A stretch of 64,000 nucleotides of DNA from Vibrio sp. ED004 (GTDB lineage Bacteria; Pseudomonadota; Gammaproteobacteria; Enterobacterales; Vibrionaceae), in the NCBI RefSeq assembly GCF_023206395.1, contig NZ_CP066149.1, positions 434,001 through 498,000 on the forward strand. Reading direction: 5' to 3'. Of this stretch, positions 38,174 to 47,007 are shown one piece after another. Made by a program: the position numbers and the translations under genes. The number at the start of each line of letters is the position of its first letter. Positions within the stretch are counted from its first letter, which is position 1. The notes below the pieces were generated by a model. That model worked only from the letters and a program-made list of their open reading frames with translations. It did no database searches and was not told the DNA's origin.

Positions 38174-39736
38174 ATGACAGCGAAATCAAACGTTGCAGAG
38201 AAAGACAAAGCTGCACAAAAGAAAAACGACAAGATGCTGCCTGATGGTCCAGATTGGACGTTCAACCTCTTAGAGCAATATCACGTAGAAATTAAGCGTG
38301 TGGCGCAGCATTACCGTTTAGACACTTACCCAAACCAGATTGAAGTGATTACTTCAGAGCAGATGATGGATGCTTACTCCAGTATTGGTATGCCTATCAA
38401 CTATAACCACTGGTCATTTGGTAAGAAATTCATTCAAACCGAACAAAACTACAAGCATGGTCAAATGGGCCTAGCGTACGAAATCGTGATCAATTCCGAT
38501 CCGTGTATCGCTTATCTGATGGAAGAAAACACGGTGACGATGCAGGCTCTAGTAATGGCGCACGCTTGTTACGGCCATAACTCCTTCTTTAAAGGCAACT
38601 ACCTATTCCAAACTTGGACAGACGCAAGCTCTATCATCGATTACTTGCTGTTCGCTAAGAAGTACATTAGTGGTTGTGAAGAGAAATATGGTGTCGCTGA
38701 AGTCGAGCAGCTGCTTGATTCTTGCCATGCACTGATGAATTACGGCGTAGACAGGTACAAACGCCCTGAAAAGATTTCCATTGCAGAAGAAACGGCAAGA
38801 CAAGAAGAGCGTGAAGCTTATCTACAGTCTCAAGTGAACGAGCTTTGGAGAACGGTTCCTCAAAACAAAAGTAAGGAAGAAGAGACCAAAATCCGCTTCC
38901 CTAGCGAGCCTCAAGAAAACATTCTCTACTTTATTGAGAAGAACGCCCCACTGCTTGAACCTTGGCAACGTGAATGTGTTCGTATTGTTCGCAAGGTAAG
39001 CCAATACTTCTACCCTCAGAAACAAACTCAAGTGATGAACGAAGGCTGGGCAACCTTCTGGCATTACACCATTCTTAACCATCTTTACGACGAAGGCTTG
39101 GTGAGTGATAAGTTCATCTTAGAGTTTCTACACAGTCACACCAGTGTGGTTGCTCAACCCGCCTACAACAGCCCTTATTTCAGTGGGATAAACCCTTATG
39201 CACTTGGCTTTGCGATGTTTAGAGACATCCGACGCATCTGTGAAGAGCCAACTGCTGAAGACAGAGAGTGGTTCCCTGAATTAGCAGGAAGTGATTGGTT
39301 AGAAGCGGTGCATTTCGCAATGCACAACTTCAAAGATGAAAGCTTTATCAGCCAATATCTTTCTCCAAAGATCATTCGTGATTTTAAGCTGTTTTCAGTG
39401 CTTGATGATGACCGAAAAAACACCATTGAAGTGAGTGCGATACACGATGATCCGGGCTATCGCCTGATCCGTGAGAAACTTGCAGCGCAATACAACCTCA
39501 GTAACCTTGAACCGAATATTCAGGTGTTTAACGTTGACGTTCGTGGTGACCGCTCAATGACGCTGCAGTATGTGCCTCATGACCGTATCCCGCTTGATAA
39601 AGGCTACGACGAAGTAATGAAGCATCTCTATCGCTTGTGGGGCTTTGACGTAATTCTTGAGGAGCTCAAAGACACAGGTCATCGAGAAATCCTGACCACT
39701 TGTCCGAAACGCAATGATTATGGAGCCAAGATTTAA
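38174..39736 (+). CDS. ycgB: SpoVR family protein YcgB
   Basis: 520 residues. Characteristic blocks include MNEGWATFWHYTILN, NPYALGFAMFRDIRRIC and HDDPGYRLIREKLA. Named after a Bacillus cortex protein; in proteobacteria it travels with yeaG and yeaH as a stress operon whose biochemical role is unknown. Third gene of the operon. Its terminator region downstream carries an ISL3-family insertion. Confidence 0.94.
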   Translation: MTAKSNVAEKDKAAQKKNDKMLPDGPDWTFNLLEQYHVEIKRVAQHYRLDTYPNQIEVITSEQMMDAYSSIGMPINYNHWSFGKKFIQTEQNYKHGQMGLAYEIVINSDPCIAYLMEENTVTMQALVMAHACYGHNSFFKGNYLFQTWTDASSIIDYLLFAKKYISGCEEKYGVAEVEQLLDSCHALMNYGVDRYKRPEKISIAEETARQEEREAYLQSQVNELWRTVPQNKSKEEETKIRFPSEPQENILYFIEKNAPLLEPWQRECVRIVRKVSQYFYPQKQTQVMNEGWATFWHYTILNHLYDEGLVSDKFILEFLHSHTSVVAQPAYNSPYFSGINPYALGFAMFRDIRRICEEPTAEDREWFPELAGSDWLEAVHFAMHNFKDESFISQYLSPKIIRDFKLFSVLDDDRKNTIEVSAIHDDPGYRLIREKLAAQYNLSNLEPNIQVFNVDVRGDRSMTLQYVPHDRIPLDKGYDEVMKHLYRLWGFDVILEELKDTGHREILTTCPKRNDYGAKI

Positions 39737-39825
39737 TATCCATCATAGTAAGTAGATAATGGGTATAAAACTCCGCTCCCCCTACAACATAGTGGTCACC
39801 CGCTCGGAAGTGGAGCAATAAAAAA

Positions 39826-41116
39826 GGTTCATCGCGGCTTTCCGGGGAAAGCCGCTTTTATCTTCAAGAAGAAGTAGTCTGTATCTCGATATCCATACCC
39901 CATTCGCTTGATTAACTTTATTTTGTTGTTTATCCCTTCCAATGTGCAGGTGTTGAGCGGATAAGTTGCCGATGCAATAATACCGTGAAGATAAGGCCTC
40001 AGTTTTCGTGCAAACTCTTTCAATGGCTTAATTCCACTCTCTTGCACTTGTGCCCACCATACCTCCCAGAGCCCCTTAGCATGTGCTTCTGATTTACAGT
40101 ACCAAAGCTCTTTGAGTTGTGAGCCGAGTATATAAGTGGCCATCAAGTCCTTATTGATATTCAATATTTCAGTAAGATAGCTATCTTGTCGTGCATTTAA
40201 ATTACCTCTGTTTTCAGCAGTACCCAGCGTGAGCGCTTCACCCATTGCCTCGCTTTTTATCCTGCTTGAGTTTGTTAGCTTGGTCGACTCTGACTCTATC
40301 CATCACCTCACGACCGAACTTAGCAACAACATGGAATAAGTCGTAAACGATTTTTGCATTCGGGCAGTGCGCTTGAACTTCAAGGTCAAAAGCCGTATTC
40401 ATGTCCATTGCGACCGCTTCGATATTGTTACCATGCTTGCCTAACTGCTCGAAAAACGGTCGTATGTCCTTGCGGCTACGACCTAACCCTATCCAAATGA
40501 CTTGGTGAGTCTTAGCATCAGCGATGACTGTGGCATATCGGTGCCCTTTAAAGATGGCGAACTCGTCCATGACGAGTTGCCTTAGCCCTTCCCATTTCAC
40601 TGACGGTACCACTTGGCGAAGTCGACGTTTATCTATCTCTTTAATGGTGTGCCAATGAACGCTCGTTAACTGGGAGATATGCTTAATGGGAAGAAGAGGC
40701 AGTAGTTGTTCTATATAGCTTTTAGACGCGTCGTTATACGAGCATAAGGCTCTAACCAAGATAGAAACTCTGTTTTTATGCCGCAGTCACGACACTTGAT
40801 CCTTCGAGTTTGAACGGAAAGCTCAACAGGAACATTGAACAACATGGCCTCTTTCACATGACGCCATTGATACTCATGGATAGCCTCAGCTTCAAGACCG
40901 CAAAGGCATTTAGCCTCAGAATTAGGTTTAAGAGTTAGTGTAACAAGTGATGCTGTCTGGTGAGACTTTACTATTTTAAAGCCTTCCCAGAATGAAGATA
41001 GGAAAGTATGATTCGGCATGAAAACGGTAGTTTGTGTATGATTTTTGTTTGGCGACTAAACCATATCACTTACTACCGTTTTTTTGTTTTTAGTTCCCGC
41101 TCATCCGCGATGAACC
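39826..41116 (-). mobile_element. ISL3-family insertion sequence with 8-bp target duplication
   Basis: 1291 bp bounded by imperfect inverted repeats starting GGTTCATCGCGG at both ends (39826 and the complement ending 41116). ATAAAAAA flanks it on both sides (39818-39825 and 41117-41124), an exact 8-bp target duplication typical of ISL3. It contains one broken transposase gene. The target is the A-tract of the terminator between convergent ycgB and sohB. Confidence 0.9.
39829..41019 (-). pseudogene. ISL3-family transposase, frameshifted at three sites
   Basis: Three reading frames together make one DDE transposase. The N-terminal part (from 41019) has a zinc-binding motif CLCGLEAEAIH...CRDCG. 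The middle (to 40238) has a DEFAIFKGHRYATVIAD catalytic region with VAMDMN and YDLFHVVAKFG. The C-terminal part (to 39829) has NTCTLEGINNKIKLIKRMGYGYRD. Frame is lost at short homopolymers near 40720-40723 (T4), 40241-40243 (C3) and 40211-40214 (T4); restoring one base at each rejoins the protein. Confidence 0.88.
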
Positions 41117-41158
41117 ATAAAAAAGCGCATAAGTCTGATGACTTATGCGCTTTCTTTT
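41117..41158. terminator. Bidirectional terminator for ycgB and sohB, interrupted by the ISL3 element
   Basis: Stem AAGCGCATAAGT / ACTTATGCGCTT with a 4-6 base loop. The plus-strand T-run remains; the A-tract on the left side is the duplicated ATAAAAAA target. The element separates ycgB from the hairpin by 1.3 kb. Confidence 0.85.
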
Positions 41159-41208
41159 CAAGGCTCAAACGTTTTTAAATAAACGTGAGGCACTCGAACT
41201 AAATAAGC

Positions 41209-42276
41209 TTAAACAATCGGCTTTTGACCGCGTTCAATCAGCTTCATCAACACGCTGTCTGCAGATTTACCTGCCACGCCAGCTAATTTGTCTGACAGCT
41301 TTTTCTTCTGTACGTAGTGAATCGCCAGAACCGTCTTGTCTTTGCATGCTTCAACAACTAAGTCATCAGAAGTACGGATCTCATCCACCAGCCCAAGTTC
41401 ATGTGCTTGTGTACCAAACCAATGCTCACCCGTTGCAACCTTATCAAGGTCTAGCGCTGGGCGGTGATCACGAATGAAGTCTTTGAATAGACCATGTGTC
41501 TCTTCTAGCTCTTCTTTGAACTTCTCACGAGCTTTATCGCTGTTCTCACCAAACATGGTTAGAGTGCGCTTATACTCACCCGCAGTTAACTGTTCAAACT
41601 CAATGTCGTGCTTTTTAAGCAATTTGTTGAAGTTTGGCAGTTGAGCAATAACACCAATAGAGCCAACGATAGCGAAAGGTGCTGACACAATTTTGTCTGC
41701 GATACATGCCATCATGTAACCGCCACTTGCTGCTACTTTGTCTACCGAGATCGTCAGAGGCAAACCTGCTGCTTTAATACGATCAAGTTGAGAAGACGCC
41801 AAACCATAGCCGTGGACCATGCCACCGCCAGATTCAAGCTTAAGCAATACTTCATCGCCTTCACGAGCCACAGCTAGAACCGCCGTTACCTCTTCACGTA
41901 ATGAAGCCACTTCTTTCGCATCAATGCTGCCGTTAAAATCAAGAACGAATAGGTGTGGTTCACGCTTGCTATCAAGCTCACCCTCTTTCGCTGCTTTCTT
42001 CACTTCTTTACCGCGTGATTTTACTTTCTCTTTTCCCGCTTTCTTTTCTGCTTTATCACGGGCTTTGATGAAAGCATCATCGTGTAGATGGTGCTCTAAT
42101 TGTTCGATCGTCTGTTTATGGTGTTCAGATAGGTTCGTGATTTCCAGCTCACCTTTAATCGCGCTTGATTTTCCACCCACAGATTTAGCAATGACTAAAA
42201 TTGCAATGATGGCGATTACAACGGTCGCAATCTTGGCTAAAAACAAGCCGTAGTCCAACAAAAATTCCAATGTCAT
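41209..42276 (-). CDS. sohB: Inner-membrane protease SohB (S49 family)
   Basis: 355 residues. One or two N-terminal membrane segments (~8-32) are followed by a charged Lys/Glu stretch (~55-95) and the S49 peptidase domain. The nucleophile is in KVAASGGYMMA, and the general-base Lys is probably that in GEYKRTLT. SohB is a SppA-like protease facing the periplasm. It converges on ycgB and is divergent from yciK. Confidence 0.93.
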   Translation of the reverse strand: MTLEFLLDYGLFLAKIATVVIAIIAILVIAKSVGGKSSAIKGELEITNLSEHHKQTIEQLEHHLHDDAFIKARDKAEKKAGKEKVKSRGKEVKKAAKEGELDSKREPHLFVLDFNGSIDAKEVASLREEVTAVLAVAREGDEVLLKLESGGGMVHGYGLASSQLDRIKAAGLPLTISVDKVAASGGYMMACIADKIVSAPFAIVGSIGVIAQLPNFNKLLKKHDIEFEQLTAGEYKRTLTMFGENSDKAREKFKEELEETHGLFKDFIRDHRPALDLDKVATGEHWFGTQAHELGLVDEIRTSDDLVVEACKDKTVLAIHYVQKKKLSDKLAGVAGKSADSVLMKLIERGQKPIV

Positions 42277-42413
42277 ATCCCCTATTGTATGAATTAGTGT
42301 ATTGTAACCATCTTGTCACGATTACCAAGAATTTCTCATCATTCCTGCGGTTATCTGTGTGATTAAACATCAATGGAATGACGAACATAATAAAAGAAAG
42401 AAGGATAAGCACA

Positions 42414-43154
42414 GTGGATTACCCAATCTCTACAGATGCCCTCAAAGATAAAGTAATTTTGGTTACAGGTGCCGGTGCTGGCATTGGTCGCCAAGCTGCA
42501 CTAAGCTTCGCTCAACATGGCGCAACTGTCATTCTGTTAGGCCGCAATGTTAAAAACCTAGAATTCATTTACGATGAAATCGAAAGCGCTGGTTACCCAC
42601 AGCCTGCGATTATCCCATTGGATTTAAAAGGTGCGACAAAGCAGAACTACATTGATATGGCTGAAACCATTGAATCGCAGTTCGGTCGTTTAGACGGTCT
42701 ACTTCATAACGCTGGCGTTCTCGGTACGCTGAGCCCGTTTGAGCAGATTGATGAAGAAACCTTTGATGATGTTATGCAGATCAATGTGAAGTCTGAGTTC
42801 TTGATGACTCAAGCACTTTTACCTGCACTAAAGAAAGCGGAAGCGGGTCGTATCGTATTCACCTCTTCTACCGTTGGTCACTCTGGCCGTGCATTCTGGG
42901 GCACTTACGCGATTTCTAAGTTTGCTACCGAAGGTATGATGCAGATCTTAGCGGATGAGCTTGAAGACACAAACATCCGTGTTAACGCGATCAACCCGGG
43001 CGGCACTCAAACACGTATGCGTGCAAAAGCGTACCCAGGTGAAGATGCTAACAAGCTGAAAACCCCACTAGACATCATCCCACTGTACCTACACTTAATG
43101 AACCCAAGTGTGACAGACATTAATGGCCAATGTATCGACGCTCAACCTAAGTAG
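42414..43154 (+). CDS. yciK: YciK family short-chain dehydrogenase/reductase
   Basis: 246 residues starting at GTG 42414, with AAGGA about eight bases upstream; this gives the family N-terminus before KVILVTGAGAGIG. Rossmann motif TGAGAGIG, NAG in HNAGVLG, and catalytic Tyr/Lys in YAISKF. The substrate of YciK enzymes is not established. Its terminator downstream has been split by an IS3-family element. Confidence 0.9.
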   Translation: MDYPISTDALKDKVILVTGAGAGIGRQAALSFAQHGATVILLGRNVKNLEFIYDEIESAGYPQPAIIPLDLKGATKQNYIDMAETIESQFGRLDGLLHNAGVLGTLSPFEQIDEETFDDVMQINVKSEFLMTQALLPALKKAEAGRIVFTSSTVGHSGRAFWGTYAISKFATEGMMQILADELEDTNIRVNAINPGGTQTRMRAKAYPGEDANKLKTPLDIIPLYLHLMNPSVTDINGQCIDAQPK

Positions 43155-43219
43155 TTGATATTATAACCCATAACAAGAAGCCGCTTTATGAAGTGACCCC
43201 GTAAAGTTGGACATTTCTG

Positions 43220-44090
43220 TTAAGCGGCTTTCAAGGCCTGAGTTCGATATTCCATCGGAGTCAGGCCTTTTAGTTTCACTTTTATACGTTTGGTATTGTA
43301 GTACTCGATGTATTCTTTAATTTGCTCTATCAGAGCATCTGCATCTTCAAAGCTTTGGTTGTGATACATCTCTGTTTTGAGTAAAGCAAAAAGTTTTCAG
43401 CAACAGCATTATCCAAGCAGTTACCTTTTCTCGACATGCTTTGCGTTAACCCACTCTCCGCTACCTTTTTCTGATAGTGTCGATGACGATATTGCCAACC
43501 TTGATCGCTATGTATAATTGGCTTTGAGTTGGGTTTAAGCGTAGATATAGCCTCCGTCAGCATATCCGTGACAAGCGGCAAACAAGCATTTTTGGCCACT
43601 CTATAAGCAACCACTTCCTGAGTAAACAAGTCGACAACGGGAGACAAGTATACTTTCTGCTCTTTGACTTTGAACTCCGTGACATCAGTTACCCATTTTT
43701 CATCGGGTTGAGTCGCACTAAAATCTCTTTCAAGCACGTTAGGAGCAGTTGTTCCAGACTCACCTCGGTATGAACGATACTTTTTAATCCTGACCGTCGA
43801 TTTAAGGTTGAGCTGAGCCATAAGCCTTTGAACCGTTTTATGATTGAGCACGAACCCCTGATTTTTAATTCCAAGTGAATACGGCGGTAGCCGTATCGGC
43901 CCTTATGTTCATGATAAATTGACTTTATCAACTGCAGCTCGGTTCGTAGCTATTTGGGCGCTTGCTTGTTTGAGCCTGATAATAAAAGACTCTTTTGCCA
44001 GCTGTAGAGTGTGCAGTAAGTGCTTCAACGGGTACTGGCCTTTAAGAGTTAGAGCTATGACCGCTTTTTCTTTGTTCGACGGTTTTTTTC
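43220..44090 (-). pseudogene. IS3-family OrfB (DDE integrase), copy 1, frameshifted
   Basis: The DDE core is recognisable: DEKWVTDVTEF (first Asp), IIHSDQGWQY (second Asp), NAVAENF (Glu). Frame is lost near 44006, 43949, 43862-43866 (T5 where T6 fits) and 43390 (A5 where copy 2 has A6). After the last shift the C-terminus becomes unrelated and ends early. Confidence 0.88.
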
Positions 44091-44564
44091 CTGCTCCAAC
44101 TCTTCCAACTTTTTTAGAACGGCATTCTCGGTTCGTAAGTAGACCAACTCCTCTTTTAGCTCCTCAAGTGTCATTTCATTATCAGGCTTAGTGGTACGTT
44201 GAGGTTGCTGTTTCATTGAGGGTTTTCCTTTCTGGCGCATTTTGAGCCCCTTGATACCGAGCTCATTAAATCGTTTGAGCCAGACAGAGAGTATCCCAGG
44301 GGATGAGAGGTTTAATACTGCGCTAGTGTGCGTGAGAGACCATTCATTCGTCCACATTAAATTCAATGCTTTTCGTTTTGTCTGAGCAGTAGCAGCATGC
44401 TTAGTTGGTAAAAATGAAGCAGTGCCGTGGATGGCAAACACTTGAGCCCAATACCGAACCTGTCTTGACGAAATTGAATATTGTTTGGCTAAGTAGAGAG
44501 ATGACGTGCCATCTAAGTATTGCTTAGCAATGATACATTTTAGCTCTCGGCTATATTTGGACAT
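44055..44564 (-). CDS. IS3-family OrfA (helix-turn-helix/leucine-zipper subunit)
   Basis: 169 residues. Two helix-turn-helix regions (YSRELKCIIAKQYLDGTS and LSSPGILSVWLKRFNELG) recognise the ends; a coiled coil follows (~120-165). Near the 3' end the coding strand reads A-AAA-AAC, a canonical -1 slippery heptamer in the right frame to produce the OrfAB transposase. Confidence 0.88.
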   Translation of the reverse strand: MSKYSRELKCIIAKQYLDGTSSLYLAKQYSISSRQVRYWAQVFAIHGTASFLPTKHAATAQTKRKALNLMWTNEWSLTHTSAVLNLSSPGILSVWLKRFNELGIKGLKMRQKGKPSMKQQPQRTTKPDNEMTLEELKEELVYLRTENAVLKKLEELEQEKNRRTKKKRS

Positions 44565-44683
44565 AAAAAGACCCCCAATAATTGGTATCCAACTATTGGG
44601 GGTCAGTTCAGAGAAATCAGCGGCTTTTTTGTATCTAAATCAACCGCCTAATACTTACTTCCGCTAATTTTCATCATTTTGCT

Positions 44684-44711
44684 TTGCATCTTTTTCATTG
44701 TTAAATATACT
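44684..44711 (+). promoter_or_regulatory. imuA promoter
   Basis: TTGCAT (44684-44689) and TATACT (44706-44711) with a 16-bp spacer. The -10 overlaps the LexA box. Confidence 0.65.
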
Positions 44712-44725
44712 GTATAAATATACAG
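44710..44725. promoter_or_regulatory. LexA (SOS) box of imuA-imuB-dnaE2
   Basis: CTGTATAAATATACAG is a perfect CTGT-N8-ACAG palindrome with AT-rich centre, extended to TACTG...CAGGT. It overlaps the -10 element and lies 10 bp before the imuA ATG, so LexA would block transcription until the SOS response. Confidence 0.93.
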
Positions 44726-44735
44726 GTACTTAATT

Positions 44736-45443
44736 ATGCATGAACTCATAAAAAACTTACAAGACCGCCAGTTAATCTGGAAAGGATTACAATCAACAAC
44801 GCAAGGAAGTACCACTTCGACAGGCTATCCTCAATTGGATAAACAGCTTGATGGAGGCTTCCCGACGCACGGCGTTATTGAGGTTGAATCACAACAAGGG
44901 ATCGGCGAACTTCGTCTACTCACGCCTTATTTAGCTCAACAAAACTCGCAAAAACTGGCCATATTCATTAACCCACCAGGGAAGATCTGTGCCGAATTTT
45001 TCAACGGCCAAAACATTCCACTAGAGAACATCCTAATCATCCAACCTCAACGTGATCTCGATGCATTATGGGCCGCAGAGCAGTGCCTCAAGAGTGGTGC
45101 CTGTCATTCTGTTTTGCTATGGGGAGCGGATCTAGAAATTCACCAAACCAAGCGCCTGCAAGCGGCAAGCGAAACGGGCAAATGTCTGCAATTTCATTTT
45201 AAAGCCACCAGCCATAATCAGTTATCCCTACCCGTATCTTTAAGCATGAAGCTGTCTTCTCACACCCAAGGGTTAAAGGTTGAAGTCACGAAAAGAAAAG
45301 GCAGCTGGTCGTATGGCAGTTTTATTCTGGACATGAGCCAGAACTGGCCGCTACTCACAGAAAAAGTCATCGATGAAAACAGCTCAACTAACGCCTTGTC
45401 TGGTAACACGGTGCTGGCTTTCCCTATTGCGAAGCAAGGCTAA
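44736..45443 (+). CDS. imuA: ImuA, SOS mutagenesis protein (RecA-like fold)
   Basis: 235 residues, related to RecA and SulA. The opening STGYPQLDKQLDGGFPTHGVIEVE is the family pattern, but a good Walker A is absent. It works with ImuB and DnaE2 in DNA-damage-induced mutagenesis. First gene of a three-gene SOS cassette; imuB starts 3 bp after its stop. Expression is controlled by the LexA box just upstream. Confidence 0.9.
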   Translation: MHELIKNLQDRQLIWKGLQSTTQGSTTSTGYPQLDKQLDGGFPTHGVIEVESQQGIGELRLLTPYLAQQNSQKLAIFINPPGKICAEFFNGQNIPLENILIIQPQRDLDALWAAEQCLKSGACHSVLLWGADLEIHQTKRLQAASETGKCLQFHFKATSHNQLSLPVSLSMKLSSHTQGLKVEVTKRKGSWSYGSFILDMSQNWPLLTEKVIDENSSTNALSGNTVLAFPIAKQG

Positions 45444-45446
45444 CGT

Positions 45447-46919
45447 ATGCTGTGGCTGTATCTGCATTTCTCATCCCTACAATTGGACACCTTGTTTAAC
45501 TCTAATGAATTGGGTTCGAACGAAGAATCACACAATCAGCCTCTTATCATCGTCGATGAGAAAGATCATCGTGTGCTGCAAGCTAACCAAGCCGCGCTGG
45601 ACTCAGGCATTACACTGGACATGGGGCTAGGGTCTGCGGCGGCGCTTTGCCATAACTTACACGTCCATCCTTACAGTATTGAGCTAGAGAGAAATAAGCT
45701 GAAAGAGATAGCTCAATGGGCGTATCTGGTTACTTCTGACATGGCGTTATTGCCACCTAATGGTTTGTTGATTAAAGCTTCTAACATGCTGTCACTTTAC
45801 GATGGGCTAGATAACTATTGGCATGAACTCAAAAGCCATTTAGAAGCGCTCAACATCCAGTTCAGCTTTGCCACGGGTTACTCACCGCTTTCTGCGATCC
45901 TTTTGGGCAAACAAGCGATCAACCAAGCAACGAACAATGTTCAACAGATGAAGAGTTGGGTTAACCAACAAGCTCTAAGTTCTAGCGAGCTACCACCTAA
46001 GCAAGTTGAGCGCCTGAACCGTGTCGGCATTAATATCGTTAAAGACCTATTGAAACTGCCTTTGCAAGAAGTCGCACGTCGCTTTGATATCGACTTGGTG
46101 AATTATGTTGGTCGTCTTAATGGGCAGTTCAAGCACCCTATTGATTTCTATCATCCACCAGAAAGCTTCCAGCAATATCTGGAGCTATTGTTTGATATTG
46201 AAAATATTCTATTTATCGAAAAGCCACTGCTGAAATTATTGAATCAACTGGAATGCTTTTTGAAGCTACGTGACAGAGTCGCGTTTGAGTTAACGCTGAC
46301 TCTGCATCTTAGGGATAAAGACGATCATCATGTCTCTTTCTATTCAGCGCAGGGCGATTATCTTGCCAGCAAATGGGCGAACCTAACGCATCTGACCTTA
46401 GAGTCACTGAAGATCACAGCCCCCGTTCAAGGGCTCACTCTCTCGTTAACTCGTCATGGTGAACCTCAAATGGCCTACCATGATCTTTTTGATGGCAATA
46501 CCGGAACGCTTGCTGCACTAGACCTACTTTCATTGTTACAGGCGAAGCTAGGACAGGCCTGCATTCAAACGCCGAAAATACAACAAGACCCTAGGCCAGA
46601 GAAAGCCAATCAATATTCGCTTCCAACACTAAGTCATACGGCGAAAAAGGGGCGAGATCCACAAGAACTCAATCAACAAGCCACAGCAACGAACAGCATT
46701 AACCAACAGCGACTCAGGCCCAGTATTTTACTGCCAGAACCTGAAGCATTAACCGAGAACATCACCTTATCTCAGGGCCCTGAGCGCATTGTTTCTGGGT
46801 GGTGGGATGGCGAAAAAATCATTCGCGACTACTTTATTGCTCACAGTGAAAACGGTCGATGGTTATGGGTATTCAGAACGCCCGATAAACAATGGTTCTT
46901 ACACGGTTTGTTCAGCTAG
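45447..46919 (+). CDS. imuB: ImuB, Y-family DNA polymerase-like protein
   Basis: 490 residues. Palm, finger and little-finger regions of a Y-family polymerase are recognisable, with HhH-like segment LNRVGINIVKDLLKLPLQEVARRF. ImuB proteins generally lack the catalytic acidic residues and act as a hub binding the beta clamp, ImuA and DnaE2. The acidic motifs are not evident here, in agreement. AAGG precedes the ATG. Confidence 0.9.
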   Translation: MLWLYLHFSSLQLDTLFNSNELGSNEESHNQPLIIVDEKDHRVLQANQAALDSGITLDMGLGSAAALCHNLHVHPYSIELERNKLKEIAQWAYLVTSDMALLPPNGLLIKASNMLSLYDGLDNYWHELKSHLEALNIQFSFATGYSPLSAILLGKQAINQATNNVQQMKSWVNQQALSSSELPPKQVERLNRVGINIVKDLLKLPLQEVARRFDIDLVNYVGRLNGQFKHPIDFYHPPESFQQYLELLFDIENILFIEKPLLKLLNQLECFLKLRDRVAFELTLTLHLRDKDDHHVSFYSAQGDYLASKWANLTHLTLESLKITAPVQGLTLSLTRHGEPQMAYHDLFDGNTGTLAALDLLSLLQAKLGQACIQTPKIQQDPRPEKANQYSLPTLSHTAKKGRDPQELNQQATATNSINQQRLRPSILLPEPEALTENITLSQGPERIVSGWWDGEKIIRDYFIAHSENGRWLWVFRTPDKQWFLHGLFS

Positions 46920-47007
46920 TCAGTTTAATAAGTCGTTTTGCCAGTTGTTCCATTCAAACGTCCCTTTTCAATCATGTTCACTCGCAATGATTAAGTGAGA
47001 TTCTATT

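Larger units (their letters stand above)
43189..44610 (-). mobile_element. IS3-family (IS150-like) insertion sequence, copy 1
   Basis: 1422 bp with inverted ends TGAAGTGACCCC and TGAACTGACCCCC (complement). It is a near-identical direct repeat of the element at 57378-58799. No target duplication is visible: TTA on the left, GAG on the right. Its two ORFs run on the minus strand. It ends about 75 bp before the imuA promoter. Confidence 0.92.
43178..44630 (+). terminator. yciK terminator split by an IS3-family insertion
   Basis: Left arm AAGCCGCT (43178-43185) and right arm AGCGGCTT plus T-run (44619-44630) are perfect complements lying on either side of the insertion. Without the element they form an 8-bp stem with an 11-base loop and six T. 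The insertion falls inside the loop. Confidence 0.8.
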
